64,000 nt of DNA from Bacteroidota bacterium (GTDB lineage Bacteria > Bacteroidota > Bacteroidia > Chitinophagales > Chitinophagaceae), in contig JAFDXE010000008.1 in the NCBI GenBank assembly GCA_018268085.1, positions 1-64,000 of the forward strand. Direction: 5' to 3'. Shown here one piece after another: positions 51,478-60,880 of this stretch. How positions within the stretch are numbered: the stretch's first letter is position 1; the number at the start of each line of letters is the position of its first letter. The position numbers and the translations under genes were made by a program. The notes beneath the pieces are model-generated. The model was not told the origin of the DNA. It searched no databases and saw only the letters and a program-made list of their open reading frames with translations.

Positions 51478-52182
51478 CTAGTTGAGTATGGTAACTTCCG
51501 TTCTCCTGTTTTGCGCTCTTCCGGCTTCTGTTTTATTGTCGGCCACCGGAACTGTCATTCCATATCCTTTTGCCGTAATTCTCGACGCATCAATTCCTTT
51601 GGATATCAGGTAATCTCTAACTGCATTGGCCCTGTCCTGCGATAATACCATATTTGCCGCCGGCTTTCCCACATTATCGGTATGACCACCCACTTCTATC
51701 TTATCGTCTTCTTTTCTTTGCATATATGACACCAGGTCATCCAACACCGCATACGACTCTGGTTGCAGCGTAGCTTTACCGGTTTCAAAATTACAGCCTT
51801 CCAGTTCCCAGTTTTTAGAAGGCATGAACTGGAATGATAACGTAAACGGCTTTTTATAATAGGCATTTTTATCTGCAGGGGCAGGAATGTCCAGCACATC
51901 ATAACTGGTAGAATCCTTAAAACCCAGGATAAAAATATCATACTTATCTCCATGTGGCAAACGGATGGAAAATTTACCATTGTCATCTGTTAAACCCTGG
52001 TATTCTTTGTTATAATTTTTACTTCTGAACACCATGATCTCATGCGGCAATGCATTATTCTTAAAATCGGTTACGGTTACATCCACCTGTGCATCTTTAG
52101 GAATACTTCCATTCTGAACCTGGCTGAATGACAGAGCAGGAATGAATAGCAACAATGAAATCAGGAAATAAATCGGTTTCAT
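51478..52182 (-). CDS. OmpA-family peptidoglycan-binding protein
   Basis: 234 residues, signal peptide ending LSFSQ. The N-terminal half resembles a carboxypeptidase regulatory-like beta sandwich (VDVTVTDFKNNALPHEIMVFRS, DDNGKFSIRLPHG). The C-terminal half is an OmpA domain: FETGKATLQPESYAVLDDLVSYM, VGGHTDNVGKPAANMVLSQDRANAVRDYL and SRITAKGYG...NRRTEVTIL, with Asp and Arg that grip diaminopimelate. Likely periplasmic, anchoring something to peptidoglycan. Confidence 0.9.
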   Translation of the reverse strand: MKPIYFLISLLLFIPALSFSQVQNGSIPKDAQVDVTVTDFKNNALPHEIMVFRSKNYNKEYQGLTDDNGKFSIRLPHGDKYDIFILGFKDSTSYDVLDIPAPADKNAYYKKPFTLSFQFMPSKNWELEGCNFETGKATLQPESYAVLDDLVSYMQRKEDDKIEVGGHTDNVGKPAANMVLSQDRANAVRDYLISKGIDASRITAKGYGMTVPVADNKTEAGRAQNRRTEVTILN

Positions 52183-52258
52183 ATTATATGTTTAATTGGG
52201 GCGTTAAAGATATTCAGATTTTCCAATTTTTTATACATACTGAACAGGGTTTTTAGTT

Positions 52259-53398
52259 TTATAGCTTTTGTTGTAAGCGGATCAGCATGTCTGCTTTCCA
52301 TGATTTAAAATCACCCAGGATAATATGTTCTCTCGCCTGTTTCACCAGCCAAAGGTAGAAGGCAAGGTTATGTACGCTGGCAATGGTTAACCCAAGATAT
52401 TCTTTCGCTTTAAACAGGTGCCGCAGGTAAGCCTTACTGTAAGTATTGCTCATTTCGCAATCAATACCATCGTCTATCACTGAAAAATCTTTCTCCCATT
52501 TCCTGTTGTCGATATTCACAATTCCATGAGAAGTAAATAGCATCGCATTCCGGCCGTTACGGGTTGGCATTACACAATCAAACATGTCAACACCCATTTC
52601 TATACATTCCAGTATATTCCACGGAGTACCTACCCCCATCAGGTATCTTGGTTTATGCTGGGGAAGATGATCGCAGCAAAAATCACATATCTCGTACATT
52701 TTTTCAATTGGTTCTCCAACGCTCAATCCGCCGATGGCGTTGCCGGTTGCGTTTTTACTGCTGATATACTCGCAGGAAATCTTTCTCAGTTCATGATGTA
52801 CGCCACCCTGTACAATCGGGAACAGGTTCTGCGTGTACCCGTACCTGTCAGGTGTTTCATTAAAACGCTGTATGCAGCGATCGAGCCAGCGATGCGTTAA
52901 TTCCATCGATTTCTTTGCGTAGGCATATTCGCTGCCACCGGGCGGACATTCATCAAATGCCATCATGATGTCACCACCGATGATGCGCTGGGTATCCATA
53001 ACATTTTCAGGTGTGAACAAATGCCGGCTTCCATCAATATGCGACTGAAAGGTTACGCCTTCCTCCTTAATTTTTCTTGTTCCTGCCAATGAAAAAACCT
53101 GGAATCCGCCGCTATCGGTAAGTATGGGCCTGTCCCAGCCATTAAACCGGTGCAAGCCGCCGGCTGTTTCCAGCACTTCCAGCCCGGGGCGCAGGTACAG
53201 GTGATAGGTATTTCCTAAAATGATCTGCGCTTTTACTTCCTGTTTCAGTTGTTGTTGTGTAACGGCTTTTACCGTTCCCACCGTACCTACCGGCATAAAA
53301 ATCGGCGTAAGTATTTCACCATGATCGGTAGTTATTTTTCCCGCCCTTGCTTTTGAGGAAGTATCTGTGCGATGAAGTTCAAACTGCAGCGAAGCCAT
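52259..53398 (-). CDS. tgt: tRNA-guanine transglycosylase lacking the zinc cysteines
   Basis: 379 residues. Exchanges guanine for preQ1 at the wobble base of GUN tRNAs. Catalytic motifs: LTDSGGFQVFSL with the first Asp, PIVQGGVHHELR, and VDMFDCVMPTRNGRN with the nucleophile Asp. In standard bacterial Tgt a CxCxxC motif plus His binds zinc just before NYSRAYLHHL; here that place reads GIDCEMSNTYSKAYLRHL, so only one of three Cys remains, while the His (SVHNL) is kept. The same loss seems usual in Bacteroidota. Promoter box TATATTTG at 53422-53429. Confidence 0.95.
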   Translation of the reverse strand: MASLQFELHRTDTSSKARAGKITTDHGEILTPIFMPVGTVGTVKAVTQQQLKQEVKAQIILGNTYHLYLRPGLEVLETAGGLHRFNGWDRPILTDSGGFQVFSLAGTRKIKEEGVTFQSHIDGSRHLFTPENVMDTQRIIGGDIMMAFDECPPGGSEYAYAKKSMELTHRWLDRCIQRFNETPDRYGYTQNLFPIVQGGVHHELRKISCEYISSKNATGNAIGGLSVGEPIEKMYEICDFCCDHLPQHKPRYLMGVGTPWNILECIEMGVDMFDCVMPTRNGRNAMLFTSHGIVNIDNRKWEKDFSVIDDGIDCEMSNTYSKAYLRHLFKAKEYLGLTIASVHNLAFYLWLVKQAREHIILGDFKSWKADMLIRLQQKL

Positions 53399-53421
53399 AC
53401 GGTTATTATTAAAATGGGCCG

Positions 53422-53429
53422 CAAATATA
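53422..53429 (-). promoter_or_regulatory. Putative -7 box of tgt
   Basis: TATATTTG then CGGCCC on the minus strand, 23 nt before the tgt ATG. Divergent to the box at 53475. Confidence 0.5.
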
Positions 53430-53474
53430 ACCTGAAAAAATCCTTTTCTACGGGAAGATCAGGTTCCTATAGCT

Positions 53475-53482
53475 TATTTTTG
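53475..53482 (+). promoter_or_regulatory. Near-leaderless promoter box of the GT2 gene
   Basis: TATTTTTG followed by CGGCG and the ATG at 53488; 5 nt lie between box and start codon. Confidence 0.5.
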
Positions 53483-53487
53483 CGGCG

Positions 53488-54621
53488 ATGAATTTACCAA
53501 ACCTGACTGCCCACTGGCAATTGATCATCTTTATCGCATTCTGTGTACTGAGCTTTATCCAGTTATTTTATTACCTGTTCTTTTTTTCAAGGCTTAGTTT
53601 TTACAAAGCAAAATCATCATCTACTTCACAAACACACCCGGTAAGCGTGGTGATCTGTGCGAGGGACGAAGCCCGCAATATTTCCGAACATTTACCCACC
53701 GTACTGGAGCAGGACTATCCTTTTACACATGAAGTATTGGTAGTAGACGACAACTCTTATGATGAAACAAAATACATTCTTGAAGACCTGAAAAAGACGC
53801 ACAAGCAATTACAGGTGATCACCTTAACACAGGAAGCAAAAGTAGTTCCCGGAAAAAAATTTCCGTTAAGCATCGGGATAAAATCTGCAAAGCATGAAAT
53901 TGTTTTGCTTACGGATGCGGATTGCTCACCGGTAAGCAAGAAATGGATCGACAGTATGCAGCATGTGTACGACGAAAAAACAGAAATCGTTTTGGGATAT
54001 GGCAGTTTTCAGAAAAAAAGTGGAATGCTGAATAAACTGATACGATGGGAAACATTTCATTCTGCTCTGCAATACTTCAGCTATGCGTTAGCAGGTGTTC
54101 CTTACATGGGCGTTGGAAGAAACCTTAGTTATACCAAAACAATTTTTTTCAGGAACAAAGGATTTGCATCACACAATAATATTCCGGGTGGTGATGATGA
54201 TTTATTTATAAACAACGCAGCTACAAAACACAATACCAGAATTAATATTGATAAAGATAGTTTTACTGTAAGTAAACCTGCTTCAACCTGGGCGCAATGG
54301 CGTATCCAGAAAAGAAGACATTACACAACAAGTAAATACTATAAAAAATCACACAAATTTCTATTGGGATTATATTCACTGTCACATTTCTTTTACTATC
54401 CATTGTTCATTGCTGCCTGTTTATGGTATAACTGGCAATATGCACTGGCAATATTTGGAGTGCGGCTGCTGATCCAGTTATTTGTGTATGCAAAATGCCT
54501 GGCAAAACTTAACGAGAAAGACCTGCTACCTTATTTCCTTTTCTTCGACATTTGGATGTTCATTTATTATTTGCTGTTTGCACCTGCACTATTGCGGAAG
54601 CCAACATCTACATGGAAATAA
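53488..54621 (+). CDS. Membrane-bound glycosyltransferase family 2
   Basis: 377 residues. One N-terminal membrane helix, then a GT-A domain with VVICARDEARNISEHL, VVDDNSYDETKYIL, TDADCSP (DxD-type metal site), GVGRNLSY, GGDDDLFINNA and a QWRIQKRRH motif; three C-terminal hydrophobic segments (residues about 300-370). The overall layout is that of processive or lipid-linked GT2 enzymes. Acceptor unknown. It precedes rsmG by 50 bp. Confidence 0.88.
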   Translation: MNLPNLTAHWQLIIFIAFCVLSFIQLFYYLFFFSRLSFYKAKSSSTSQTHPVSVVICARDEARNISEHLPTVLEQDYPFTHEVLVVDDNSYDETKYILEDLKKTHKQLQVITLTQEAKVVPGKKFPLSIGIKSAKHEIVLLTDADCSPVSKKWIDSMQHVYDEKTEIVLGYGSFQKKSGMLNKLIRWETFHSALQYFSYALAGVPYMGVGRNLSYTKTIFFRNKGFASHNNIPGGDDDLFINNAATKHNTRINIDKDSFTVSKPASTWAQWRIQKRRHYTTSKYYKKSHKFLLGLYSLSHFFYYPLFIAACLWYNWQYALAIFGVRLLIQLFVYAKCLAKLNEKDLLPYFLFFDIWMFIYYLLFAPALLRKPTSTWK

Positions 54622-54671
54622 TTTTGTTATTCTATTATAATATTGTTCTGTAAACCAATCAAAACAACCAG

Positions 54672-55298
54672 ATGAATATCATTCAAAAATATTTTACAGA
54701 CTTTACGCCAAAACAACAGGAACAATTTGCTGCACTTAAAGATTTATATAGCAACTGGAATGAAAAGATAAATGTGATCAGCCGGAAGGATATGGATAAT
54801 TTCTACCTGCACCATGTATTGCATTCATTGAGCATTGCGGCCCAATTCAACCTCAGTAAACTCAATGTAATAGATCTTGGCACCGGCGGTGGATTTCCCG
54901 GAATTCCATTGGCCATTTTTTTCCCGGATGCTACATTTCATCTGGTAGACAGCATTAATAAAAAGCTAACGGTGGTAAAAGAGATTGCTGCTGCTATTGA
55001 TTTAAAAAACGTATCTACTCAACATGTAAGGGTGGAAGAAATTAAAAACCGTCAATGTGATGTGGTGGTTTCCCGTGCAGTTGCTCCTTTAAAAGATCTT
55101 TGGCAATGGAGTAAACCACTCATCCGTAAAAATAAAAATGCAGAAGATGATGTTCCGAATGGTCTCGTATGTTTAAAAGGTGGTGATCTTTCAAAGGAAA
55201 TTTTTGAAAGCGGTTGTAAACCTTTTGTGTGGGAGGTTCACAAAATCTTCCCGGAAGAATATTTCCGGGAGAAATTCCTCCTCTACCAGCGGAAGTAA
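54672..55298 (+). CDS. rsmG: 16S rRNA (guanine527-N7)-methyltransferase
   Basis: 208 residues. Class I SAM fold with VIDLGTGGGFPGIPLAIFFPDATFHLVDSINKKLTVV, the characteristic GidB glycine-rich loop, then VRVEEIKNRQCDVVVSRAVAPLKDLW and VCLKGGD. SWNEKINVISRKD at the N-terminus matches the RsmG start. Loss of the homologue in other bacteria gives low-level streptomycin resistance. Ends at a hairpin terminator. Confidence 0.95.
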   Translation: MNIIQKYFTDFTPKQQEQFAALKDLYSNWNEKINVISRKDMDNFYLHHVLHSLSIAAQFNLSKLNVIDLGTGGGFPGIPLAIFFPDATFHLVDSINKKLTVVKEIAAAIDLKNVSTQHVRVEEIKNRQCDVVVSRAVAPLKDLWQWSKPLIRKNKNAEDDVPNGLVCLKGGDLSKEIFESGCKPFVWEVHKIFPEEYFREKFLLYQRK

Positions 55299-55310
55299 GC
55301 AATGGAAGGT

Positions 55311-55340
55311 TTACATCTCTTTAAGAGATGTAATCTTTTT
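55311..55340 (+). terminator. Terminator of rsmG
   Basis: TTACATCTCT-TTA-AGAGATGTAA, a perfect 10-bp stem with three-base loop, followed by TCTTTTT. The convergent M1 peptidase gene ends 3 bp beyond it. Confidence 0.88.
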
Positions 55341-55342
55341 CA

Positions 55343-57277
55343 TTACCAATTCAGTTCCAACACATTATTCTTGCGTTCCACGTCGGCCATTCTTTTCGAC
55401 GGATCTAATTCCACTTTCTTCAGATCCGTTAAACGGTGATTAAATTCTACAACATAAGTTGGATGCGTCCACCTCCATTCTTCGTGATCCATGCGCTTTT
55501 GTGAAGGATTTTCATTGGGCTTATTTCCAAACATCAGGTTCAATGGTATATAATGCATTTCGTTGCTGCCGTCTTTAAAAGTTAATTGAAGGTCTATGGG
55601 CATTGGCAGTTGACCAATTCTTTTTAACCTGATTTTAGAAATACCATTTTCCTCCCACAAACTATCAATGCTGTAATTGATGGTTTTAGTAGTGTATGTC
55701 CAGTATTCTTTGTACCAGTCCAGTTTAATTCCACTTACATTTTCAGCAACTCTTATAAAATCCGAAGCATTCGGATGTTTGTATTTCCATAACCGGTAAT
55801 ACTCTAGTAAAATTTTATCTCTTACCGGCGCACCTACCACATAACCGAGTTGTTCCATAAAAACTTCTCCCTTTGAATACGCATCAATGCTATAGGCAAA
55901 GTTGGTATTGTAATGATCGGCATGTGTTGTCATGGGTTCTTCCAGCCCGCTTTTTACAAGGGCAAAATATCCCTGGTAAGCATCTGAATGGTCGTCCGGC
56001 AATGACTCGATCAGTTGTTTGAGATTCTCGTTATCCGGTTGTTTTGCCAATGCATCTTTAAAATCATCTATAGATGAACGTTTGTTATAGAATTTTGTAA
56101 CCAGGTTTTCTGCATAACTGGTAAAGCCTTCATCCATCCACGCGTACATACTTTCATTTGTTCCCAGCATCATTTGGTACCAGCTATGCATCCATTCATG
56201 AAATACAGTTCCTAAAGAAGGCCCATTGATCAGGGTTGCCATTGGGTATTCCATGCCCCCGTCTCCTCCCTGTATAAATGAATATTGAGGATAAGGATAT
56301 TTCCCGAAGTGAGTTTCTATGAAGGGCAAAACGGTTACGGCTGCATCGGCAACTTTTTCCCACAGGCTGTCATTCTTTGCATTGTTGGGTTTGTAATTGT
56401 ATATCACGTGAAGATAGGGGCCATTGCCCGGCATTTTTCTAACAAGATGTTTATAATCAGGATCTGCGGCCCACACAAAATCATGTACATTTTCTGCTGT
56501 AAAATGCCAGCTTCGTTTAGCCGATGCCGTTGGTTTTAAATCGCTGCCACTTTTATCGTATCCCCAACCGATTTCTGATGCATTTACCAAAACGCCTGTG
56601 CCGCCGATTTTATAAGATTTATCGATGTTTATGGTTACGTCAAAATCTCCCCACACCCCATAAAATTCCCGGGCAACATAAGGTGTAGGATGCCAGCCTT
56701 CGTAATCATACTCGCACATTTTAGGATACCACTGGCTCATACTATACCGCACGCCGGTGTTGGGATTATCACGTCCGCTGCGCCTCACCTGCAATGGAAC
56801 CTGTGCTTCAAATTCCATATCAAATACAACTTTGGATTTAGGAAGTATTGGCGTGGTAAGTTTTACTTCCAGAATGGTTTCATGGTAAGTAAACGGCTGA
56901 GGAACGCCATTCATTTTTAAAGAGATAATTTTCTGGTAACCGATTTCATTCTCTTTGAGATTAAGGATCCTGTCTTTTACCCTTCCGTCCCAATCGGGCC
57001 GGCCGTTTACCTGCGTTTTACCCAATTCCCGGCTACGAACATCCATGCTGCTGTTGGGTTGAAATGCATTCCAGTACAAATGATAAAATACTTTGTCCAG
57101 TTTTTCAGGAGCATTATTGCTGTACTCCAGTTTTTGTTTGCCGGTAAACCTGTTGGTCAATGTATCTACATCTATGTGCATATTATATTTCACCCGTTGC
57201 TGCCAGCGATCGGGTTGTGCTGCTGCTGCCAGGAATAAAAAAAAGGAAACAAGGATTAAAGGAATGCGTTTGTTCAT
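55343..57277 (-). CDS. Exported M1-family metallopeptidase
   Basis: 644 residues, signal peptide ending AAAAQ. The aminopeptidase N-like beta domain is followed by the catalytic domain with GGMEYPMATLI (a variant of GAMEN), FHEWMHSWYQ (the HExxH zinc motif) and WMDEGFTSYAENL with the third zinc Glu. The C-terminal domain is a beta-sandwich. The activator motif GGMEYP indicates the Bacteroidota branch of gluzincins rather than classical PepN. Likely periplasmic peptide digestion. Confidence 0.92.
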   Translation of the reverse strand: MNKRIPLILVSFFLFLAAAAQPDRWQQRVKYNMHIDVDTLTNRFTGKQKLEYSNNAPEKLDKVFYHLYWNAFQPNSSMDVRSRELGKTQVNGRPDWDGRVKDRILNLKENEIGYQKIISLKMNGVPQPFTYHETILEVKLTTPILPKSKVVFDMEFEAQVPLQVRRSGRDNPNTGVRYSMSQWYPKMCEYDYEGWHPTPYVAREFYGVWGDFDVTINIDKSYKIGGTGVLVNASEIGWGYDKSGSDLKPTASAKRSWHFTAENVHDFVWAADPDYKHLVRKMPGNGPYLHVIYNYKPNNAKNDSLWEKVADAAVTVLPFIETHFGKYPYPQYSFIQGGDGGMEYPMATLINGPSLGTVFHEWMHSWYQMMLGTNESMYAWMDEGFTSYAENLVTKFYNKRSSIDDFKDALAKQPDNENLKQLIESLPDDHSDAYQGYFALVKSGLEEPMTTHADHYNTNFAYSIDAYSKGEVFMEQLGYVVGAPVRDKILLEYYRLWKYKHPNASDFIRVAENVSGIKLDWYKEYWTYTTKTINYSIDSLWEENGISKIRLKRIGQLPMPIDLQLTFKDGSNEMHYIPLNLMFGNKPNENPSQKRMDHEEWRWTHPTYVVEFNHRLTDLKKVELDPSKRMADVERKNNVLELNW

Positions 57278-57346
57278 TGTAGAAAAATTTGGCCCGTAAA
57301 ATTCGTTGAATGAGCGTTAGAAAAAAAACAATTTTGTATAAGTGGG

Positions 57347-58012
57347 TTATTCTTTACCGGCTACTACAATCACAATCTCACCTTTAACCGGTTTGGCATT
57401 GAAATAATCATGCACTTCCTGTAATGTACCTCTTTTATTTTCTTCAAACTTCTTGGTGAGTTCCCTGCTTACACAACATTGCCTGTCGGCTCCGAAATAT
57501 ACAATAAAGTCGTGTAATGTTTTTACCAGCCGCATCGGACTTTCGTAAAAAACCATGGTGCGTTCTTCTTCTGCCATGCGTTTCAAAAACGTTTGCCTGC
57601 CTTTTTTTAATGGAAGAAAACCCTCGAAACAAAAACTATTTATCGGCAATCCACTATTTACCAAAGCGGGAACAAATGCCGTTGCACCCGGTAAACATTC
57701 TACTTTTATATCCTGCTGAACACAAGCCCTCACCAGCAGGAATGCAGGGTCGCTGATGCCCGGGGTACCGGCATCCGTTAATAATGCAATTGTTTTGCCT
57801 GTTGATAATTGTTCAACCAGGTGTGTTGCAATTTTGTGTTCATTGTGCTGGTGATAGGGAGAAACCGGTTTACTGATTCCATAATGATGCAGCAATACAG
57901 ATGAAGTTCGGGTATCTTCTGCAAGAATAAGATCTACAGATTTTAATACATCAACGGCTCGAAAAGTAATATCTGCAAGATTGCCAATCGGGGAAGGAAC
58001 AATATATAGCAT
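57347..58012 (-). CDS. rsmI: 16S rRNA (cytidine1402-2'-O)-methyltransferase
   Basis: 221 residues. Tetrapyrrole-methylase fold: PSPIGNLADITFRAVDVL, AEDTRTSSVLLHHYGI, LLTDAGTPGISDP, CLPGATAFVPALVNSGLP and FEGFLPLKKG R. Modifies C1402 in the decoding centre together with RsmH. Ends near KGEIVIVVAGKE as expected. The spacer to purS (58013-58144) has nothing recognisable. Confidence 0.95.
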   Translation of the reverse strand: MLYIVPSPIGNLADITFRAVDVLKSVDLILAEDTRTSSVLLHHYGISKPVSPYHQHNEHKIATHLVEQLSTGKTIALLTDAGTPGISDPAFLLVRACVQQDIKVECLPGATAFVPALVNSGLPINSFCFEGFLPLKKGRQTFLKRMAEEERTMVFYESPMRLVKTLHDFIVYFGADRQCCVSRELTKKFEENKRGTLQEVHDYFNAKPVKGEIVIVVAGKE

Positions 58013-58144
58013 GCCGGTAAAATAATTTGAGCATTAGCTGATCAGCCAATCAAATACAGTAAATTAAAAATTGCAAATTGCATTTACGCATTAGTTTTCC
58101 ATTTCATATTCTCTTTACTACAATCACATTACCACATCAGCTTT

Positions 58145-58387
58145 TTAAATAGTTACTTCAAAAACTTCCATCACCGGGTTTGCCAATAATTTTTTTGCAG
58201 CATCTGAAGCAATAGAGATGGCTTCTTCCTTACTGGATGCTTCAACCTGCAGGTCGATATGTTTACCTACCCTTACATCCGACACTGCATCAACACCTAA
58301 ATTTTTTAATCCACCTAACACTGCTTTACCCTGCGGATCCAGGAGATCTTTTAAAGGCATCACTTTTATTTGGGCTGTATATATCAT
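58145..58387 (-). CDS. purS: Phosphoribosylformylglycinamidine synthase subunit PurS
   Basis: 80 residues with the PurS pattern: MIYTAQIKVMPLKDLLDPQGKAVLGGLKNLG, VSDVRVGKHIDLQVE and a final EVFEVTI strand. It bridges the PurQ glutaminase and PurL synthetase in purine synthesis; purQ and purL are not in this window. Its ATG overlaps the pssA stop (ATGA), so the two are translationally coupled, an unexpected pairing of purine and lipid genes. Confidence 0.94.
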   Translation of the reverse strand: MIYTAQIKVMPLKDLLDPQGKAVLGGLKNLGVDAVSDVRVGKHIDLQVEASSKEEAISIASDAAKKLLANPVMEVFEVTI

Positions 58388-59148
58388 TGCATTTGCTTTT
58401 TAAAGATCAAAGATAAAATAATGTAGGCGACAAAGATAACGGGCACACTTAACCAGTGCAGGAAAATCGCAGCAACAATTGCTGTTATCAGCATTATTAT
58501 TTTGGGAAGATTTTTATTAAGGGATCGATCCTTAAATTTCATTGCCATCATTGGTATTTCACTCACCATTAACCACGATACCAGGAGGATGAAACCATAC
58601 AACACCCATTTGTTCAACAGTACATCCACTATTGCCTTATTGTCGGTATGCCAGTATATCAATGGAAGAGAAGCGACCAGTAATCCAACTGCAGGTGTGG
58701 GTATGCCCAGGAAACCGAACTGCTGGCGGGTATCCAGGTTAAATTTTGCCAACCGATAGGCCGAAGCTGCAGCAATGATAAATGCAGGGAACAATAAAAA
58801 CATGGATGCATCTATTCCATCTTCTTCCTTTGCAACAGCGAGGCGTAAAAACTGGTACACGATCATTGATGGCGCTACACCAAAACTCACTACATCAGCA
58901 AGTGAATCCAGTTGCTTACCCATTTCAGAAGATGCTTTAAATAATCTTGCCACGAATCCATCCAGGAAATCTACTACCGCAGCAAGGCCGATGCAAACGG
59001 AAGCCATCCATATTTTCTCAGGGAAATCTATGTATTGTCCACCTTCCCCATTGTATTGAATGGTTATTCCATTTTGCAATACAGCAACAATGGCAAAGCA
59101 TCCAAAAATTAAATTCAACAGTGTAAAAAGATTAGGAATCTGCTTCAT
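58384..59148 (-). CDS. pssA: CDP-diacylglycerol-serine O-phosphatidyltransferase
   Basis: 254 residues. CDP-alcohol phosphotransferase motif: DFLDGFVARLFKASSEMGKQLDSLAD, fitting D-x2-D-G-x2-A-R-x8-G-x3-D-x3-D. Several membrane helices. Makes phosphatidylserine, the precursor of phosphatidylethanolamine. Overlaps purS downstream by ATGA. Inner membrane. Confidence 0.93.
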   Translation of the reverse strand: MKQIPNLFTLLNLIFGCFAIVAVLQNGITIQYNGEGGQYIDFPEKIWMASVCIGLAAVVDFLDGFVARLFKASSEMGKQLDSLADVVSFGVAPSMIVYQFLRLAVAKEEDGIDASMFLLFPAFIIAAASAYRLAKFNLDTRQQFGFLGIPTPAVGLLVASLPLIYWHTDNKAIVDVLLNKWVLYGFILLVSWLMVSEIPMMAMKFKDRSLNKNLPKIIMLITAIVAAIFLHWLSVPVIFVAYIILSLIFKKQMQ

Positions 59149-59295
59149 TAAGTAGAATTTATACAGCGGCGGTTTTAGCTATCAACTGCCGGTTTCGAAC
59201 CTGGTATTATATATTTTCAATTATTAGTCGGCCCTGAGAATGAATTTCATCTCCATGACAATGGCATGTATGAAACCATGTAAATGAGTTTACGA

Positions 59296-60585
59296 TCAAC
59301 GTTTCATCAATGCTTCAATCTCTTCCACTTCAATCGGGATATTTTTCATCAGGTCTTTATTCCCATTTCTTGTGATCCAGAAATTATTCTCTATACGTAT
59401 TCCCATGTTCTCTTCTTCAATATAAATACCCGGTTCAATGGTGAAAAGCATGCCTGCTTTTACAGGTTCCGTTCTTGTTCCAAGATCATGCACATCTATT
59501 CCCAAATGATGAGAAATGCCATGGTATAAATATTTGCGGTAAGCCCTGTTAGACGGATCCTCGTTTTTGATATCAGATTTTTTCAGCAATCCTATTTTTT
59601 GAAAAACCACTGTTGCTTCATCTCCTACTTTTTCTGTATAATCAACTATCGAAATGCCCGGCTTGAGAATGCTGGCAGCATACCGGTGTAAATGCAGGCA
59701 GGCATTATACACAGTTTTTTGTCGCCTGCTGAATTTGCCACTAACCGGTACCGTTCGGGTAAGATCTGCACAGTAGTTTCCATATTCGGCACCAAAATCC
59801 ATCAGCAATAATTCTCCTTCCTTACACTCCTGGTTATTTTCCACATAGTGTAAAGTGCGTGCCCTGTCGCCGCTGGCAATAATGGATCCATAAGCCGGAC
59901 CAGTAGCTCTTTGCGACAGGAATGAATGGTAAATTTCAGCTTCAATTTCATATTCCATAATACCAGGCTTTATTTTGCCGAGTAATTTCCTGAATGTTGC
60001 TTCTGTAATATCTATGGCTTTTTGAACAACTTCCACTTCCAGCGCCGTTTTTACCGCACGCAGGTCTTTCAGTATTTTTGCACTACGCCTGTAATTGTGT
60101 AACGGATAACGTTCACGCATAGATGCAGCGAAACGATAGTCTCTTACAGGTACAAGATTGGCCTTCCTGTCGTTTTCATTTGTATTCAGGTATATGGTAT
60201 CTGCAAGGTGAATCCATGCCTGCAATAATCCCTCCAGCGAATCGAGCCACACAATCTGGGTAATGCCGGATATGGCTGTAGCTTCATGCACCCTTAAACG
60301 GTGTCCGTCCCATTTTTCTTTTAACTCATTCGGTCTTACCAATACGAGCACTTCCCTGAATTTTACATCAGGGTTACCCGGGAATAATACCAGCATGCTG
60401 TCTTCCTGTTCAATTCCTGTTAACCAGTATAAATCCGAATTCTGTTTAAACCTGTGCAACGCATCACCATTGGTAGGCAGTTCATCGTTACTATTGAATA
60501 TTGCGATGGAATTTTTTTCCATCCGGTCAACAAATCTTTTTCGGTTTTGAATAAAAATTTCAGGATTGAGTGGAAGATATTTCAT
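59296..60585 (-). CDS. Xaa-Pro aminopeptidase (M24B)
   Basis: 429 residues. N-terminal creatinase-like domain (RKRFVDRMEKNSIAIFNSNDE, LYWLTGIEQEDSMLVLFPG) and C-terminal pita-bread domain with the five metal ligands: MDFGAEYGNYCADLTRTVP (two Asp), HGISHHLGIDVHD (His), FTIEPGIYIE (Glu) and GIRIEN (Glu). Removes N-terminal residues before proline. The start at 60585 (MKYLPLNPEIF) is preferred; 42 codons upstream in frame look unrelated. The 295-bp gap to pckA holds the pckA box only. Confidence 0.93.
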   Translation of the reverse strand: MKYLPLNPEIFIQNRKRFVDRMEKNSIAIFNSNDELPTNGDALHRFKQNSDLYWLTGIEQEDSMLVLFPGNPDVKFREVLVLVRPNELKEKWDGHRLRVHEATAISGITQIVWLDSLEGLLQAWIHLADTIYLNTNENDRKANLVPVRDYRFAASMRERYPLHNYRRSAKILKDLRAVKTALEVEVVQKAIDITEATFRKLLGKIKPGIMEYEIEAEIYHSFLSQRATGPAYGSIIASGDRARTLHYVENNQECKEGELLLMDFGAEYGNYCADLTRTVPVSGKFSRRQKTVYNACLHLHRYAASILKPGISIVDYTEKVGDEATVVFQKIGLLKKSDIKNEDPSNRAYRKYLYHGISHHLGIDVHDLGTRTEPVKAGMLFTIEPGIYIEEENMGIRIENNFWITRNGNKDLMKNIPIEVEEIEALMKR

Positions 60586-60828
60586 CAAGGATGATTTTAT
60601 AGAAGTGAAATGTTTCTTTTTAAAATATTGGATCACAATATACGGCGAATAAATTTTTGGAATTAAAAGCTGAGGAATATCAACAAAAAAATAAAAATAA
60701 ACACCATTCAAGATTATCGGATTTTAGCCAACTTCAATATAAAAATTGCAATGGATTTTGAATAATAACCAACAAAAGCAGATTTCTTTAAACAATCATC
60801 AATTGACCCGTAAATGCCTGTTGTTCTT

Positions 60829-60854
60829 TTTGAAATAATGAAATATTACCTTTG
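60829..60854 (+). promoter_or_regulatory. Promoter of pckA
   Basis: TACCTTTG at 60847-60854, with TTTG at 60829-60832 (14-nt spacer) and TTG at 60821-60823 (23-nt spacer). It gives a leader of about 20 nt. Confidence 0.55.
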
Positions 60855-60880
60855 TAACCTTAACTAAAAGATTACTTGCT

